NCBI GenBank assembly: GCA_026168455.1
Contig: CM047426.1
Span: forward strand, 64,246,488-64,310,487
Source: Theocolax elegans
Taxonomy: Eukaryota > Arthropoda > Insecta > Hymenoptera > Cerocephalidae
Direction of reading: 5' to 3'
Length of the DNA: 64,000 nucleotides
Part shown: one piece after another, positions 31,305 to 44,777 of the stretch
Layout: every line of letters starts with the position of its first letter
Position numbering within the stretch: position 1 is the first letter of the stretch
Position numbers and translations under genes: made by a program
Notes under the pieces: model-generated
Told to the model about the DNA's origin: nothing
Databases searched by the model: none
What the model saw: the letters and a program-made list of their open reading frames with translations, nothing else

Positions 31305-32825
31305 ACCTAGTGATGATTTAAACCTAGTGCGGCAACTCTGACGAAGATTTTTAGGAGCATCCGCAGTGATAGCGCATACAAATTCTCAAAGTCCGTCACA
31401 CTAAAGTTGCACTGATGCAAAGTCAAACATCAAACTAAAGATGTAAGTAAATGTTAGCTCCGGAAACTGCGTGCATAAAGCGATCATTTGGATCTGAAAA
31501 AATACCAATAATTGCGGAATTGTCCATAATGTTTGCAAATGATATTTAAAAAACTGCTTATTAATTAGTTAATCAAATGAAAAATAAAATAAAGATTTCA
31601 CTGCGATAAAACAAAAATACTTATTTGCAGACTTATTTGTCACATTATGGTAATGCAAATAGCGCAAATAATTATTCTGTGCCTATACGAAAAGCAGTTA
31701 AATAAATAAATATCATTATTACTTATACGTATTACTTATTACAATTGTTTACTATTTCTCAGCATCTTCTAATTAATTTACGAACGTTTTGCTCGATTCT
31801 GCAATTTTCTATTTTTCTTCATAAGATAATTAAAGTAATAAAATAATCGTTGCAATAAACTCGTTCACAGCACAATATGCATCGCATCGTCTGCAACGCA
31901 GACGCGGATTTACTGAAATTTGCAGTTGATTTGCAAATTATTTACATCAACTTTATTATTGTACGATCCAATAAGGACAATGGATAAAGGTATTTAAATG
32001 TTTTCGCAATTCAAGCTTTATTTACTTATTTTTTTCTAGCTCAAATGAACAACGCTGTTTTTTTCAATTGGTTAGTAAATAATTCGCGTGATTCCGCAAT
32101 TTTTAGTAATTTTTTTACACTGATTTGAATGGTAATTAAAGAAACAAATTGCATTATTAAATTGCAGTAAGATGCATTTCATCATCTCGCGCATGTGCAG
32201 AAGCAGGTCTCTGGTCACTGAGGCTGCTGAATTGATTTGATGTCTGCATAGTATTATAGTTTATTGAAATTCGCAGTTGATTTGCAAACGATTGATATTA
32301 CTTTTAACATCGTTGGATGCATTGAGAGTAGCGGATACTGGTACTTAGATGATTTCCGCAGGCTTAAATATTTTCTTATACCAATTGGACGAGTAATTAA
32401 AAAAGTAATTTGTATTATTCTAACTAAGCTGCTGAGATGCGTCTGGAATGATGGAACGTGCAACGCGAATCACAGCTAGCTCATGTGAAAGATACAATCA
32501 TTGATTTCTAATTAATAAATCTTATATATTCTGCAAATTTTTATAATTCTTCATTATCCGCAATTAAATTGCATATCATTGGCGCTATTTTCATTACCAT
32601 AATGTGACAAATAAGTCTACATATAAGTATTTTTCTTTTTTCACAGCGAAATGTTTATTGTATTTTTTATTTGATTAACTAATTAGTACGTTGTTTTTTG
32701 TATATCAGTTGCAAACATTTTGAACAATTCCACAATTATTGATATTTTTATTAGATCAAAATTATCACTTTACAAAAAATCTTCGTCGCAGTTAACGCAC
32801 TAGCTCTAAATCATCGAGATGCTTG
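31305..32825. repeat. 1.5-kb palindromic element with ~290-base internal tandem units
   Basis: Outer arms are inverted: near 31312 GATGATTTAAACCTAGTGCG and near 32815 CGCACTAGCTCTAAATCATC; near 31650 TTATTTGTCACATTATGGTA and its inverse near 32605. Between them a diverged unit repeats about three times (near 31790, 32085 and 32350), marked by GCAATTTT, TAATTAAAG and AGATGCAT. No coding capacity is seen. It resembles an old fold-back element with internal repeats. Confidence 0.6.
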
Positions 32826-33056
32826 ATAGCAGATTACTCAGATAAGTCTTTCAGTTTTAATAATTCGTCTTGGTTATAAGACTGATAGCCTATTAACTTT
32901 AAATTATCTGTATCTAAAACTTTCTTACATTCTTAAACATAAAAACAAATATTTTGATACTTTGTATTGTATTGCTATTTCTAAATACCCGCAAGAAAAT
33001 ATTCCTTCAAAAAGAGATAGATATCAAAAGAGAGAATAAGGGACAAAAAGAGATTT

Positions 33057-35700
33057 GATTTGATTTATTAAGTTTGCAGTCTTGGGGTATAACCCTATCT
33101 GACTGTAAAAGTAATACATAATTAACAATTACATATGTATGAATTATAAACAATACAAAAATGAGTAACTAAATACTTAAGAGTGTAGTGGCTCGCTCAT
33201 ATAAGTGATATATAGTAGATTTTAGTAAAAGCGAAGTTATGTCAAATAAGTGTGAGGATTTGTTATTTGCAGTTATTAATGAATATTAAAGTAAAATTCG
33301 ATAAAGAAAGTTACAACTTCGACTTAAAACTAAAACAAAACTTAATATTTGCTTAAAATAACTTATGTTTAAACTTATATATAAATACAGTTACGTATAC
33401 AGTTATTAAATTCCCTTTCTAAACCTTCCTGTCTCGAAATTTGACTCGTTTAATTCACAAAAGCGAGATGTTGAATATGCGGGATTTTTATGGCTAATGC
33501 GTGCAAAGGCCAGAGATCCTAATAAAAGTTCGCGCCTTCGAACAGCTGATAGCCACCCCAGTTCGAGTCTGTAAGGAGTAACATGGTGCCGAAGCTGTAA
33601 GCAACCATGAATAAATCTAACGCATACATTGAGAAGTCTGCATTTTAAGGTTACGAGTAGCGTCAAGATTATGAAAAACTGCACACGCGTAGTCAAAGTG
33701 CCGAAAAACCAATATTTCAAGAAGAGTTTTCCTCAAATTCCGTGAAAATCGGTTTCTGTTGAAGCGAAGAGAATGAAGAATGCCATGGACCTTGCGCGAG
33801 ATGCTGCGGATGTGTTTATCCTATTCCAGGTTAGGTGTGAGCCAAACTTCAAGACTCAAAACTTCAAAGCAATAGGATAAAGGCGAACCTTCGACATTGA
33901 TTTTTGGTAGTTCCGAATAGTCAAAGCTTCTTGTGTATTGTTGACTGCCACTCAACATGACCTTGGTTTTAGCTGCATTTAGTTGCAGACCATTCGCAGA
34001 GACCCAGCTAGTAATACCATATGAAATTTCATGAAATGCCACATGAAAATACAGCTGAGTATCATCGGCAAATATCATATGTTTATAGGATTTTAGAACT
34101 TGGGGTAAATCATTAATAAAAATAGAAAAACGCAAAGGACCCAGGACACCACGTTGTGGAACACCTGAGCAGGTGCTAACCTAATCAGAGGTTTTACCTT
34201 TACCATCCGATACCACCCGAACTCGCTAGTAGAAGTAGTTAAAAAATCATTTAATAGTGGAATTTGGGCTGTTAATTAACCTTATTTTTCGCTATAATCT
34301 GCGGTGGAGAATAGTGGCGAAAGCTTTAGAAAAATAAAGTAAAATTAACAAAGTAATTTGACGTTTATCAATAGCCTCACGAACATCATCAGTGACGCCA
34401 ATTAAAGCAGTCTGCATACTGTGGCCTCTTCTAAAACCAGCTTGCTGGTCAATTAAAAGTCTGTTAACATCAAGTTATTCAAAGAGTAGTTGAGCTATGG
34501 GCCTCGTAATTGGCAGAAGGAGAGCACGTTTCCATTGAGCAGGATATAGAGCAGAATCAAGCGAGTTATTAAAAAGGTTTGTAAGGTGACGAATAATCGA
34601 GACAGAAGCTGGCTTAAGCATATTGAGTGAAAGACCATCAATACCAATAGATTTCGATGAGGCATTATTTAAGATAAACAAAACCTCAGTTTCTGTGACA
34701 GGCTCAAAGTTGAAGATGCATTTAAGTTCATCATTTAATGGTATATTCAGTACTAAGGGAAGATCATCCTCGATCAGGTCTGTAGATGCTTGCGAATCAG
34801 AAGCATAATGTCGGCTGAGAGCTTCTAACCTATAGTAGTTAACTGGAAAGGGTTTCATATAATTCGAGTTCTTCAGTTTCTGCAATTCGCGCCATTTCTC
34901 TTTAATGGTAAATGCATTATCGATTTTATTTCTAAGATAGAGGTTTTCAGCTGTATCCAGTTTATTTGAGACTTTAGTACGTAAGTTGCGGTATTTCAGT
35001 AAATCAAGAGGTCTCTGATGACCTCATTAGAATTTTAAGGTCGCGTGAGACCCACGGTTTTTGCTTACTTTTCAGAATCAAACAACGCATTGGAGCGTGA
35101 AGACCAAAAGCATCAAGTAGTGCCGATTCAATTTTTTGCAATAAACTATCAGGTGAATTTGAATTCTCAATAGAGTATAAGGGACGAGTCTCGAGATCAC
35201 TAAACCTGAGGTTAATTTCATAGTGTAAATCTATTTTATTAACTGTTTTTAGGTTACGAAAAAGAATATTATTATTGGCAGCACTAGTAGAGGTCGGTAG
35301 TAAGTAATCTAATTCACTACAATCGTGACCACCAGCAAATGGTGACAGAGATTTACGATAGTCAAGTAGAGCTCTCGAACATCTTGAACGAACAAGTCAA
35401 GCCAAGTGTGGGCAATTCGTAACATCGAGTGATGTGTTGAATGTGAATTAAAATGATTTGACTCACTATTGTTAACACTCATGTTGATATTAAGGTCGCC
35501 CGTAATGATGACGTGGGAAAAAGAGGGCAATAGGCTTTCAAGGGTATGAAAAAAGTGAGAAGGAAAGGCTGGATGTGACGTCTATAAATAACACAAAACA
35601 GAATTTTAGCCAAACCTACTTTTATTTCAATAATTAAGAATTCCGGTGTGTTATCAAAATGCGCATTACTAAGATAAACAACAGAGTATAATGGCAATTA
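33057..35700 (-). pseudogene. Non-LTR retrotransposon D1 (endonuclease end to 3' tail)
   Basis: Minus strand, tail (AAATC)n at 33057. The 5' end (35697) lies inside the endonuclease, directly beside a (GA)n tract. Frames in order: NTPEFLIIEIKVG and GDLNINMSV (endonuclease; 35697-35309), SSKSIGIDGLSLNML (RT start; 34885-34475), MIFADDTQLYF (RT active site, 34061-34072), and a Cys-poor C-terminus (33720-33406) with HHVTPYRLELGWL. Multiple stops and frameshifts separate them. The FADD box is intact although the gene is not. The same fragment recurs at 38966-41510 and 44778-47325. Confidence 0.82.
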
Positions 35701-35728
35701 AAGAGAGAGAGAGAGAGAGAGAGAGAGA
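35701..35728. repeat. (GA)n tract between D2 tail and D1 5' end
   Basis: The pure GA run differs in length between the three unit copies (slightly longer at 41511 and 47324). It joins the 3' end of D2 to the truncated 5' end of D1. Confidence 0.85.
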
Positions 35729-38545
35729 TTGATTGATAACTAAGATTTATTTTGCCCAAGTCAAACAACCGAAGGGCACTAAGTAAATCGTTAAGACTAT
35801 TAACATACATCATATAAAAACAGAAAAAATTATATAAATCAATTTTAACAAATATAAAGATTATAAAATAAAAACAAACGTACAAAATAAACGCTACTAT
35901 AAATAATACTCATATAAACATTTTCATCTCTTAACGCTAATACTACAATAATTAAAAGCTGAACTCAAGTTCACAATAATATTAATCCATATAATATTAA
36001 TTCATCCAGTCGTTATGCATCCATCAGTAGCTACTATTATTATTATTAATATTGGCAAATATAGAGTAAGGTGATCAGTTCGATATTATCATATATGTAA
36101 TTACCAAATATTTACAAATCAATATAGTACAATAAATAGATCAAATCAGGAATAAAAGGTCAATCATGCTACGATGCGATGTTAATAAAATACATAAACA
36201 AGTATAAAAAATAAAAAATATATAATAAAGGAGGACTATCATTGCACATTTGCTTCCTCAATTAAGCACTTAAACCAATCTTTCTTAAAAATAACCAAAC
36301 TATTACTATCCCTAACTGAGGCAGGCATTTTCTCCCATAATATCATACTCTGAATAGAAAAAGACATTCTATATGAATCTCTCGTAGCAACAGGGATGTT
36401 GAATATAGATGCTGTGCGTTTAGACCTACGGTGCTCGTCATTATTAAACTTAAGTAAATCAAATAAATATTGTGGCTGTTGCAAAGTAATAAGTTTATAA
36501 ACGGATATTTCCAAAAAATATTTACGCCGATCAGCCAATGAAAGCCAACCTAAACGCTCAAAAAATGGACGAAGGTTTGCATCACGTTTGAGATGGAAAA
36601 TAAACCTAATTGCAGAATTATAAACTCGTTGGAGTTTAATAGATAAATAATTAGGAAGATCGTAGAAAACTAAACATGCGTAATCAAAATGAGGCATAAC
36701 CAACGCCTTCACCAATTGTGCTCTGATTTTTTGTGGCAAATGATGTCCCTTATAGCGTAACCGATATAGAACACCATGAACCCTGGAACATATTTTACTA
36801 ATTTGCGAGTTCCAAGCCAGGTCGTTTGCAAGAACATGTGACGTATACAACTACATATAATTATATTATTTCATAAATACATAATTTTATATAAGAGGAT
36901 ATAGGGCATCAAAATAGATTTCTTAGAAAGATCAATGAACTATATATAAATGTAAATATCCACAAGAATATTGTCAGCTGAAATTGACTAACATGTAAAT
37001 TCTTAGAATTATAGCGTGTCACGATTTAAAGCGCAAATTTAGAAATATAAAAATGCAATTGCAGTATACTAAAAATAAATATTTTATAATTAAATGAATA
37101 ATTAATTGTAAATAGAATATTATTACACAATAAAATTAATACAAATATTCAATTTAAAATGTATAAAAAAGAATTTAATTTTTAATTTTACGGCAAAACA
37201 GAAATTAATTACAAAAATTATATGTTTATGCAAAATCAGTATGCGAAGATATTTGTACATTTAAAAATAATAAAAATTATAATATATTTAATTTTGTAAT
37301 TGTGTAAAAGACAAAGTGAAATTTATAAGTAGAATAAAAAACGATTGTAAGTTTAAAAAATGAATTTAAGATTATTTTTAAATGTAGAAATAATTGAGGT
37401 TATAGAATTAATAAAAAAAATTATAAAATAAAAGTAATTACAAAAATGCATAGGATATGAAAATAAATATGCAATTATTTCTTGTAAATAATTAGAATTT
37501 TAGATAATATTACATGTATATAGAAACAAGAAAGAAAATATGATTTAAAATAAAAAATCAAAATACGAAATTAATGTAAAATATGACGAAAAATGGTTAA
37601 AAAGGACTTGTACTAATGAGGTAAAAATAGTATATAAAGGACGGAAATTTATATACAACATTCATTGATAGATAAGCCTTCGTAGCATTTACATTAGATT
37701 TCATAGTTTTATTAGTACAAGTCCTTTTATTATAAGGATTTGTAATGAAATTAAATAAATAAATATTGTAAATATATATATAAAATTTATAGTTATTCAT
37801 TTAAGTATTATTAAATCACACACTACCATTTCTATGGCCCAATGCGTGGTGATAGAAATGTGTATAATACATACAAAATATATATATTTAATATACTCAA
37901 ATACATACTCCAGTTATAATAGCCAATGTGTGCTAATATAATGTGTCTCAATTTACACATAAAACCCGGATTAATAAGTCTGCAACAAGATATAGATGCA
38001 AAGATGGTTTCGTACCTAACTTACATCTAATCTAATAACAAGCAGCAAAATCTATAGTAACGGTAAAACCCAAAGAAAGGTTGGCACGTCACAAACAACC
38101 CCTAAATTTTTGACAGTTTTTTTAAATGCTATGGGAAGATCGTCAACCATTATCGGGTTAATGGTAGTAAAATCAACTAAACGATTTAATTGAGTTGACG
38201 CAAATAATATCGCCTCAGACTTATCTTTGTTTAGCTTCAATCCATTGTCATGGACCCAAGCATCAATAGAACGAGCATCCTGATTTACCTTAAAAATAGC
38301 CTGGTTAACATCTAATGGCTTACATTGAATATATATTTTCAAATCGTCTGCAAATAGCATATAATTACAATACTTAATTACTCTAGTGATCGAATTAATA
38401 TAAATCAAAAATAGGATTGGACCAAGATTCGAGCCTTGTGGAACACCTGAAGACATTTTCATAAATTTCGAGGGTGTGCCATTTGCGTCAAGTACCGCCT
38501 GTTCACGACAACTATGATACGAGTGCATAAATTTTAAGGCTTCAA
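35729..38545 (-). pseudogene. Non-LTR retrotransposon D2, RT C-terminal half, split by LTR-like insertion
   Basis: The minus-strand frame at 38528-38095 carries SSGVPQGSNLGPILFLIYIN, then FADDLKIY and the following region, and is cut after KNLGVV. It resumes at 36836-36239 with LANDLAWNSQISKICSRVHG and ends ...FKCLIEEANVQ. The 3' untranslated region ends TCAATCAATC plus (TC)n. The uninterrupted version of this region is present on the + strand at 52297-53325. The copy is 5'-truncated within the RT. Confidence 0.85.
36837..38093. mobile_element. 1257-base solo-LTR-like insertion with 4-base target duplication
   Basis: Ends are TGTGACGT and ACGTCACA, a perfect 8-base terminal inversion in TG...CA form. 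It is flanked by AACA on both sides (36833-36836 and 38094-38097), and the empty site with a single AACA is preserved in the inverted copy at about 52733. It has no coding capacity. An internal 18-base inverted pair (GGACTTGTACTAAT near 37600 and its partner near 37720) can form a hairpin. A solo LTR of a Gypsy-type element fits best; a short-TIR DNA transposon is an alternative. Confidence 0.75.
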
Positions 38546-38574
38546 GTGAGAAATTGAGAGAGAGAGAGAGAGAG

Positions 38575-38940
38575 AGAATGAATGAGTGAATACAATTTAT
38601 TACACATTTTGGGGTATAAATCCCGTATGCATATAAGTAATACAGTGGAAAATTTACATTTTTCTTAAAAAATAATCAACCAAAAGTAAAATACATATAA
38701 AAACATAATATAAGATTAAAATTATAAATACAAAATATAAATAAAGTATATAAAACTGCGCAATGTAACAATAAGATAGAACAGATGCATATTTACAAAA
38801 AGTTTGTGATCAAAAGTTAAACAATAAAATTAACAAATTTATAATTCGCAGCCGCAAGAACATAAGATAAAACGGTTTTACAAAGTAATAATTTAATAGA
38901 AGTACGCACAAAAATAAATATATATATATATATATATGGG
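38575..38940 (-). mobile_element. 3' untranslated region of a third non-LTR copy (D3)
   Basis: The segment contains ATACAATTTATTACACATTT and GGGGTATAAATCCCGTATGC, a 3' end similar in style to D1's (TTGGGGTATAACCC near 33083). Its (TC)n tail joins D2's 5' end. Only the last ~350 bases are present. Confidence 0.6.
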
Positions 38941-38965
38941 TGGTTCTCTGTGACATCGAAGATGA

Positions 38966-41508
38966 AAAAATGAGTAACTAAATACTTAAGAGTGTAGTGG
39001 CTCGCTCATATAAGTGATATATAGTAGATTTTAGTAAAAGCGAAGTTATGTCAAATAAGTGTGAGGATTTGTTATTTGCAGTTATTAATGAATATTAAAG
39101 TAAAATTCGATAAAGAAAGTTACAACTTCGACTTAAAACTAAAACAAAACTTAATATTTGCTTAAAATAACTTATGTTTAAACTTATATATAAATACAGT
39201 TACGTATACAGTTATTAAATTCCCTTTCTAAACCTTCCTGTCTCGAAATTTGACTCGTTTAATTCACAAAAGCGAGATGTTGAATATGCGGGATTTTTAT
39301 GGCTAATGCGTGCAAAGGCCAGAGATCCTAATAAAAGTTCGCGCCTTCGAACAGCTGATAGCCACCCCAGTTCGAGTCTGTAAGGAGTAACATGGTGCCG
39401 AAGCTGTAAGCAACCATGAATAAATCTAACGCATACATTGAGAAGTCTGCATTTTAAGGTTACGAGTAGCGTCAAGATTATGAAAAACTGCACACGCGTA
39501 GTCAAAGTGCCGAAAAACCAATATTTCAAGAAGAGTTTTCCTCAAATTCCGTGAAAATCGGTTTCTGTTGAAGCGAAGAGAATGAAGAATGCCATGGACC
39601 TTGCGCGAGATGCTGCGGATGTGTTTATCCTATTCCAGGTTAGGTGTGAGCCAAACTTCAAGACTCAAAACTTCAAAGCAATAGGATAAAGGCGAACCTT
39701 CGACATTGATTTTTGGTAGTTCCGAATAGTCAAAGCTTCTTGTGTATTGTTGACTGCCACTCAACATGACCTTGGTTTTAGCTGCATTTAGTTGCAGACC
39801 ATTCGCAGAGACCCAGCTAGTAATACCATATGAAATTTCATGAAATGCCACATGAAAATACAGCTGAGTATCATCGGCAAATATCATATGTTTATAGGAT
39901 TTTAGAACTTGGGGTAAATCATTAATAAAAATAGAAAAACGCAAAGGACCCAGGACACCACGTTGTGGAACACCTGAGCAGGTGCTAACCTAATCAGAGG
40001 TTTTACCTTTACCATCCGATACCACCCGAACTCGCTAGTAGAAGTAGTTAAAAAATCATTTAATAGTGGAATTTGGGCTGTTAATTAACCTTATTTTTCG
40101 CTATAATCTGCGGTGGAGAATAGTGGCGAAAGCTTTAGAAAAATAAAGTAAAATTAACAAAGTAATTTGACGTTTATCAATAGCCTCACGAACATCATCA
40201 GTGACGCCAATTAAAGCAGTCTGCATACTGTGGCCTCTTCTAAAACCAGCTTGCTGGTCAATTAAAAGTCTGTTAACATCAAGTTATTCAAAGAGTAGTT
40301 GAGCTATGGGCCTCGTAATTGGCAGAAGGAGAGCACGTTTCCATTGAGCAGGATATAGAGCAGAATCAAGCGAGTTATTAAAAAGGTTTGTAAGGTGACG
40401 AATAATCGAGACAGAAGCTGGCTTAAGCATATTGAGTGAAAGACCATCAATACCAATAGATTTCGATGAGGCATTATTTAAGATAAACAAAACCTCAGTT
40501 TCTGTGACAGGCTCAAAGTTGAAGATGCATTTAAGTTCATCATTTAATGGTATATTCAGTACTAAGGGAAGATCATCCTCGATCAGGTCTGTAGATGCTT
40601 GCGAATCAGAAGCATAATGTCGGCTGAGAGCTTCTAACCTATAGTAGTTAACTGGAAAGGGTTTCATATAATTCGAGTTCTTCAGTTTCTGCAATTCGCG
40701 CCATTTCTCTTTAATGGTAAATGCATTATCGATTTTATTTCTAAGATAGAGGTTTTCAGCTGTATCCAGTTTATTTGAGACTTTAGTACGTAAGTTGCGG
40801 TATTTCAGTAAATCAAGAGGTCTCTGATGACCTCATTAGAATTTTAAGGTCGCGTGAGACCCACGGTTTTTGCTTACTTTTCAGAATCAAACAACGCATT
40901 GGAGCGTGAAGACCAAAAGCATCAAGTAGTGCCGATTCAATTTTTTGCAATAAACTATCAGGTGAATTTGAATTCTCAATAGAGTATAAGGGACGAGTCT
41001 CGAGATCACTAAACCTGAGGTTAATTTCATAGTGTAAATCTATTTTATTAACTGTTTTTAGGTTACGAAAAAGAATATTATTATTGGCAGCACTAGTAGA
41101 GGTCGGTAGTAAGTAATCTAATTCACTACAATCGTGACCACCAGCAAATGGTGACAGAGATTTACGATAGTCAAGTAGAGCTCTCGAACATCTTGAACGA
41201 ACAAGTCAAGCCAAGTGTGGGCAATTCGTAACATCGAGTGATGTGTTGAATGTGAATTAAAATGATTTGACTCACTATTGTTAACACTCATGTTGATATT
41301 AAGGTCGCCCGTAATGATGACGTGGGAAAAAGAGGGCAATAGGCTTTCAAGGGTATGAAAAAAGTGAGAAGGAAAGGCTGGATGTGACGTCTATAAATAA
41401 CACAAAACAGAATTTTAGCCAAACCTACTTTTATTTCAATAATTAAGAATTCCGGTGTGTTATCAAAATGCGCATTACTAAGATAAACAACAGAGTATAA
41501 TGGCAATT

Positions 41509-41542
<34 letters not shown>

Positions 41543-44500
41543 ATTGATAACTAAGATTTATTTTGCCCAAGTCAAACAACCGAAGGGCACTAAGTAAATC
41601 GTTAAGACTATTAACATACATCATATAAAAACAGAAAAAATTATATAAATCAATTTTAACAAATATAAAGATTATAAAATAAAAACAAACGTACAAAATA
41701 AACGCTACTATAAATAATACTCATATAAACATTTTCATCTCTTAACGCTAATACTACAATAATTAAAAGCTGAACTCAAGTTCACAATAATATTAATCCA
41801 TATAATATTAATTCATCCAGTCGTTATGCATCCATCAGTAGCTACTATTATTATTATTAATATTGGCAAATATAGAGTAAGGTGATCAGTTCGATATTAT
41901 CATATATGTAATTACCAAATATTTACAAATCAATATAGTACAATAAATAGATCAAATCAGGAATAAAAGGTCAATCATGCTACGATGCGATGTTAATAAA
42001 ATACATAAACAAGTATAAAAAATAAAAAATATATAATAAAGGAGGACTATCATTGCACATTTGCTTCCTCAATTAAGCACTTAAACCAATCTTTCTTAAA
42101 AATAACCAAACTATTACTATCCCTAACTGAGGCAGGCATTTTCTCCCATAATATCATACTCTGAATAGAAAAAGACATTCTATATGAATCTCTCGTAGCA
42201 ACAGGGATGTTGAATATAGATGCTGTGCGTTTAGACCTACGGTGCTCGTCATTATTAAACTTAAGTAAATCAAATAAATATTGTGGCTGTTGCAAAGTAA
42301 TAAGTTTATAAACGGATATTTCCAAAAAATATTTACGCCGATCAGCCAATGAAAGCCAACCTAAACGCTCAAAAAATGGACGAAGGTTTGCATCACGTTT
42401 GAGATGGAAAATAAACCTAATTGCAGAATTATAAACTCGTTGGAGTTTAATAGATAAATAATTAGGAAGATCGTAGAAAACTAAACATGCGTAATCAAAA
42501 TGAGGCATAACCAACGCCTTCACCAATTGTGCTCTGATTTTTTGTGGCAAATGATGTCCCTTATAGCGTAACCGATATAGAACACCATGAACCCTGGAAC
42601 ATATTTTACTAATTTGCGAGTTCCAAGCCAGGTCGTTTGCAAGAACATGTGACGTATACAACTACATATAATTATATTATTTCATAAATACATAATTTTA
42701 TATAAGAGGATATAGGGCATCAAAATAGATTTCTTAGAAAGATCAATGAACTATATATAAATGTAAATATCCACAAGAATATTGTCAGCTGAAATTGACT
42801 AACATGTAAATTCTTAGAATTATAGCGTGTCACGATTTAAAGCGCAAATTTAGAAATATAAAAATGCAATTGCAGTATACTAAAAATAAATATTTTATAA
42901 TTAAATGAATAATTAATTGTAAATAGAATATTATTACACAATAAAATTAATACAAATATTCAATTTAAAATGTATAAAAAAGAATTTAATTTTTAATTTT
43001 ACGGCAAAACAGAAATTAATTACAAAAATTATATGTTTATGCAAAATCAGTATGCGAAGATATTTGTACATTTAAAAATAATAAAAATTATAATATATTT
43101 AATTTTGTAATTGTGTAAAAGACAAAGTGAAATTTATAAGTAGAATAAAAAACGATTGTAAGTTTAAAAAATGAATTTAAGATTATTTTTAAATGTAGAA
43201 ATAATTGAGGTTATAGAATTAATAAAAAAAATTATAAAATAAAAGTAATTACAAAAATGCATAGGATATGAAAATAAATATGCAATTATTTCTTGTAAAT
43301 AATTAGAATTTTAGATAATATTACATGTATATAGAAACAAGAAAGAAAATATGATTTAAAATAAAAAATCAAAATACGAAATTAATGTAAAATATGACGA
43401 AAAATGGTTAAAAAGGACTTGTACTAATGAGGTAAAAATAGTATATAAAGGACGGAAATTTATATACAACATTCATTGATAGATAAGCCTTCGTAGCATT
43501 TACATTAGATTTCATAGTTTTATTAGTACAAGTCCTTTTATTATAAGGATTTGTAATGAAATTAAATAAATAAATATTGTAAATATATATATAAAATTTA
43601 TAGTTATTCATTTAAGTATTATTAAATCACACACTACCATTTCTATGGCCCAATGCGTGGTGATAGAAATGTGTATAATACATACAAAATATATATATTT
43701 AATATACTCAAATACATACTCCAGTTATAATAGCCAATGTGTGCTAATATAATGTGTCTCAATTTACACATAAAACCCGGATTAATAAGTCTGCAACAAG
43801 ATATAGATGCAAAGATGGTTTCGTACCTAACTTACATCTAATCTAATAACAAGCAGCAAAATCTATAGTAACGGTAAAACCCAAAGAAAGGTTGGCACGT
43901 CACAAACAACCCCTAAATTTTTGACAGTTTTTTTAAATGCTATGGGAAGATCGTCAACCATTATCGGGTTAATGGTAGTAAAATCAACTAAACGATTTAA
44001 TTGAGTTGACGCAAATAATATCGCCTCAGACTTATCTTTGTTTAGCTTCAATCCATTGTCATGGACCCAAGCATCAATAGAACGAGCATCCTGATTTACC
44101 TTAAAAATAGCCTGGTTAACATCTAATGGCTTACATTGAATATATATTTTCAAATCGTCTGCAAATAGCATATAATTACAATACTTAATTACTCTAGTGA
44201 TCGAATTAATATAAATCAAAAATAGGATTGGACCAAGATTCGAGCCTTGTGGAACACCTGAAGACATTTTCATAAATTTCGAGGGTGTGCCATTTGCGTC
44301 AAGTACCGCCTGTTCACGACAACTATGATACGAGTGCATAAATTTTAAGGCTTCAAGTGAGAAATTGAGAGAGAGAGAGAGAGAGAGAATGAATGAGTGA
44401 ATACAATTTATTACACATTTTGGGGTATAAATCCCGTATGCATATAAGTAATACAGTGGAAAATTTACATTTTTCTTAAAAAATAATCAACCAAAAGTAA

Positions 44501-44777
44501 AATACATATAAAAACATAATATAAGATTAAAATTATAAATACAAAATATAAATAAAGTATATAAAAACTGCGCAATGTAACAATAAGATAGAACAGATGC
44601 ATATTTACAAAAAGTTTGTGATCAAAAGTTAAACAATAAAATTAACAAATTTATAATTCGCAGCCGCAAGAACATAAGATAAAACGGTTTTACAAAGTAA
44701 TAATTTAATAGAAGTACGCACAAAAATAAATATATATATATATATATATGGGTGGTTCTCTGTGACATCGAAGATGA
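38966..44777. repeat. Tandem 5.81-kb composite unit, copy 2
   Basis: Almost identical to copy 1. The D1 pieces are at 39215-41506, D2 at 42050-44339, and the LTR-like insertion at 42648-43904. It begins directly after GATGAAAAA of the truncated palindromic element, with the junction in a run of A residues shared by both partners. Confidence 0.93.

Larger units (their letters stand above)
33157..38965. repeat. Tandem 5.81-kb composite unit, copy 1
   Basis: First of three head-to-tail copies. Each contains, in plus-strand order, the 3' part of minus-strand non-LTR D1, a (GA)n tract, non-LTR D2 split by a 1257-base LTR-like insertion, a second (GA)n tract, the 3' untranslated region of a third element (D3), a (TA)n run and about 35 bases of the palindromic element that is complete at 50567. 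Copy 1 continues on its left (33057-33156) into D1's own 3' end, which copies 2 and 3 lack. Confidence 0.92.

Noticed and set aside
34623..34808. Plus-strand 61-residue frame repeated at 40432 and 46244
   Set aside because: It is antisense to the D1 RT and repeats only because the 5.8-kb unit repeats.
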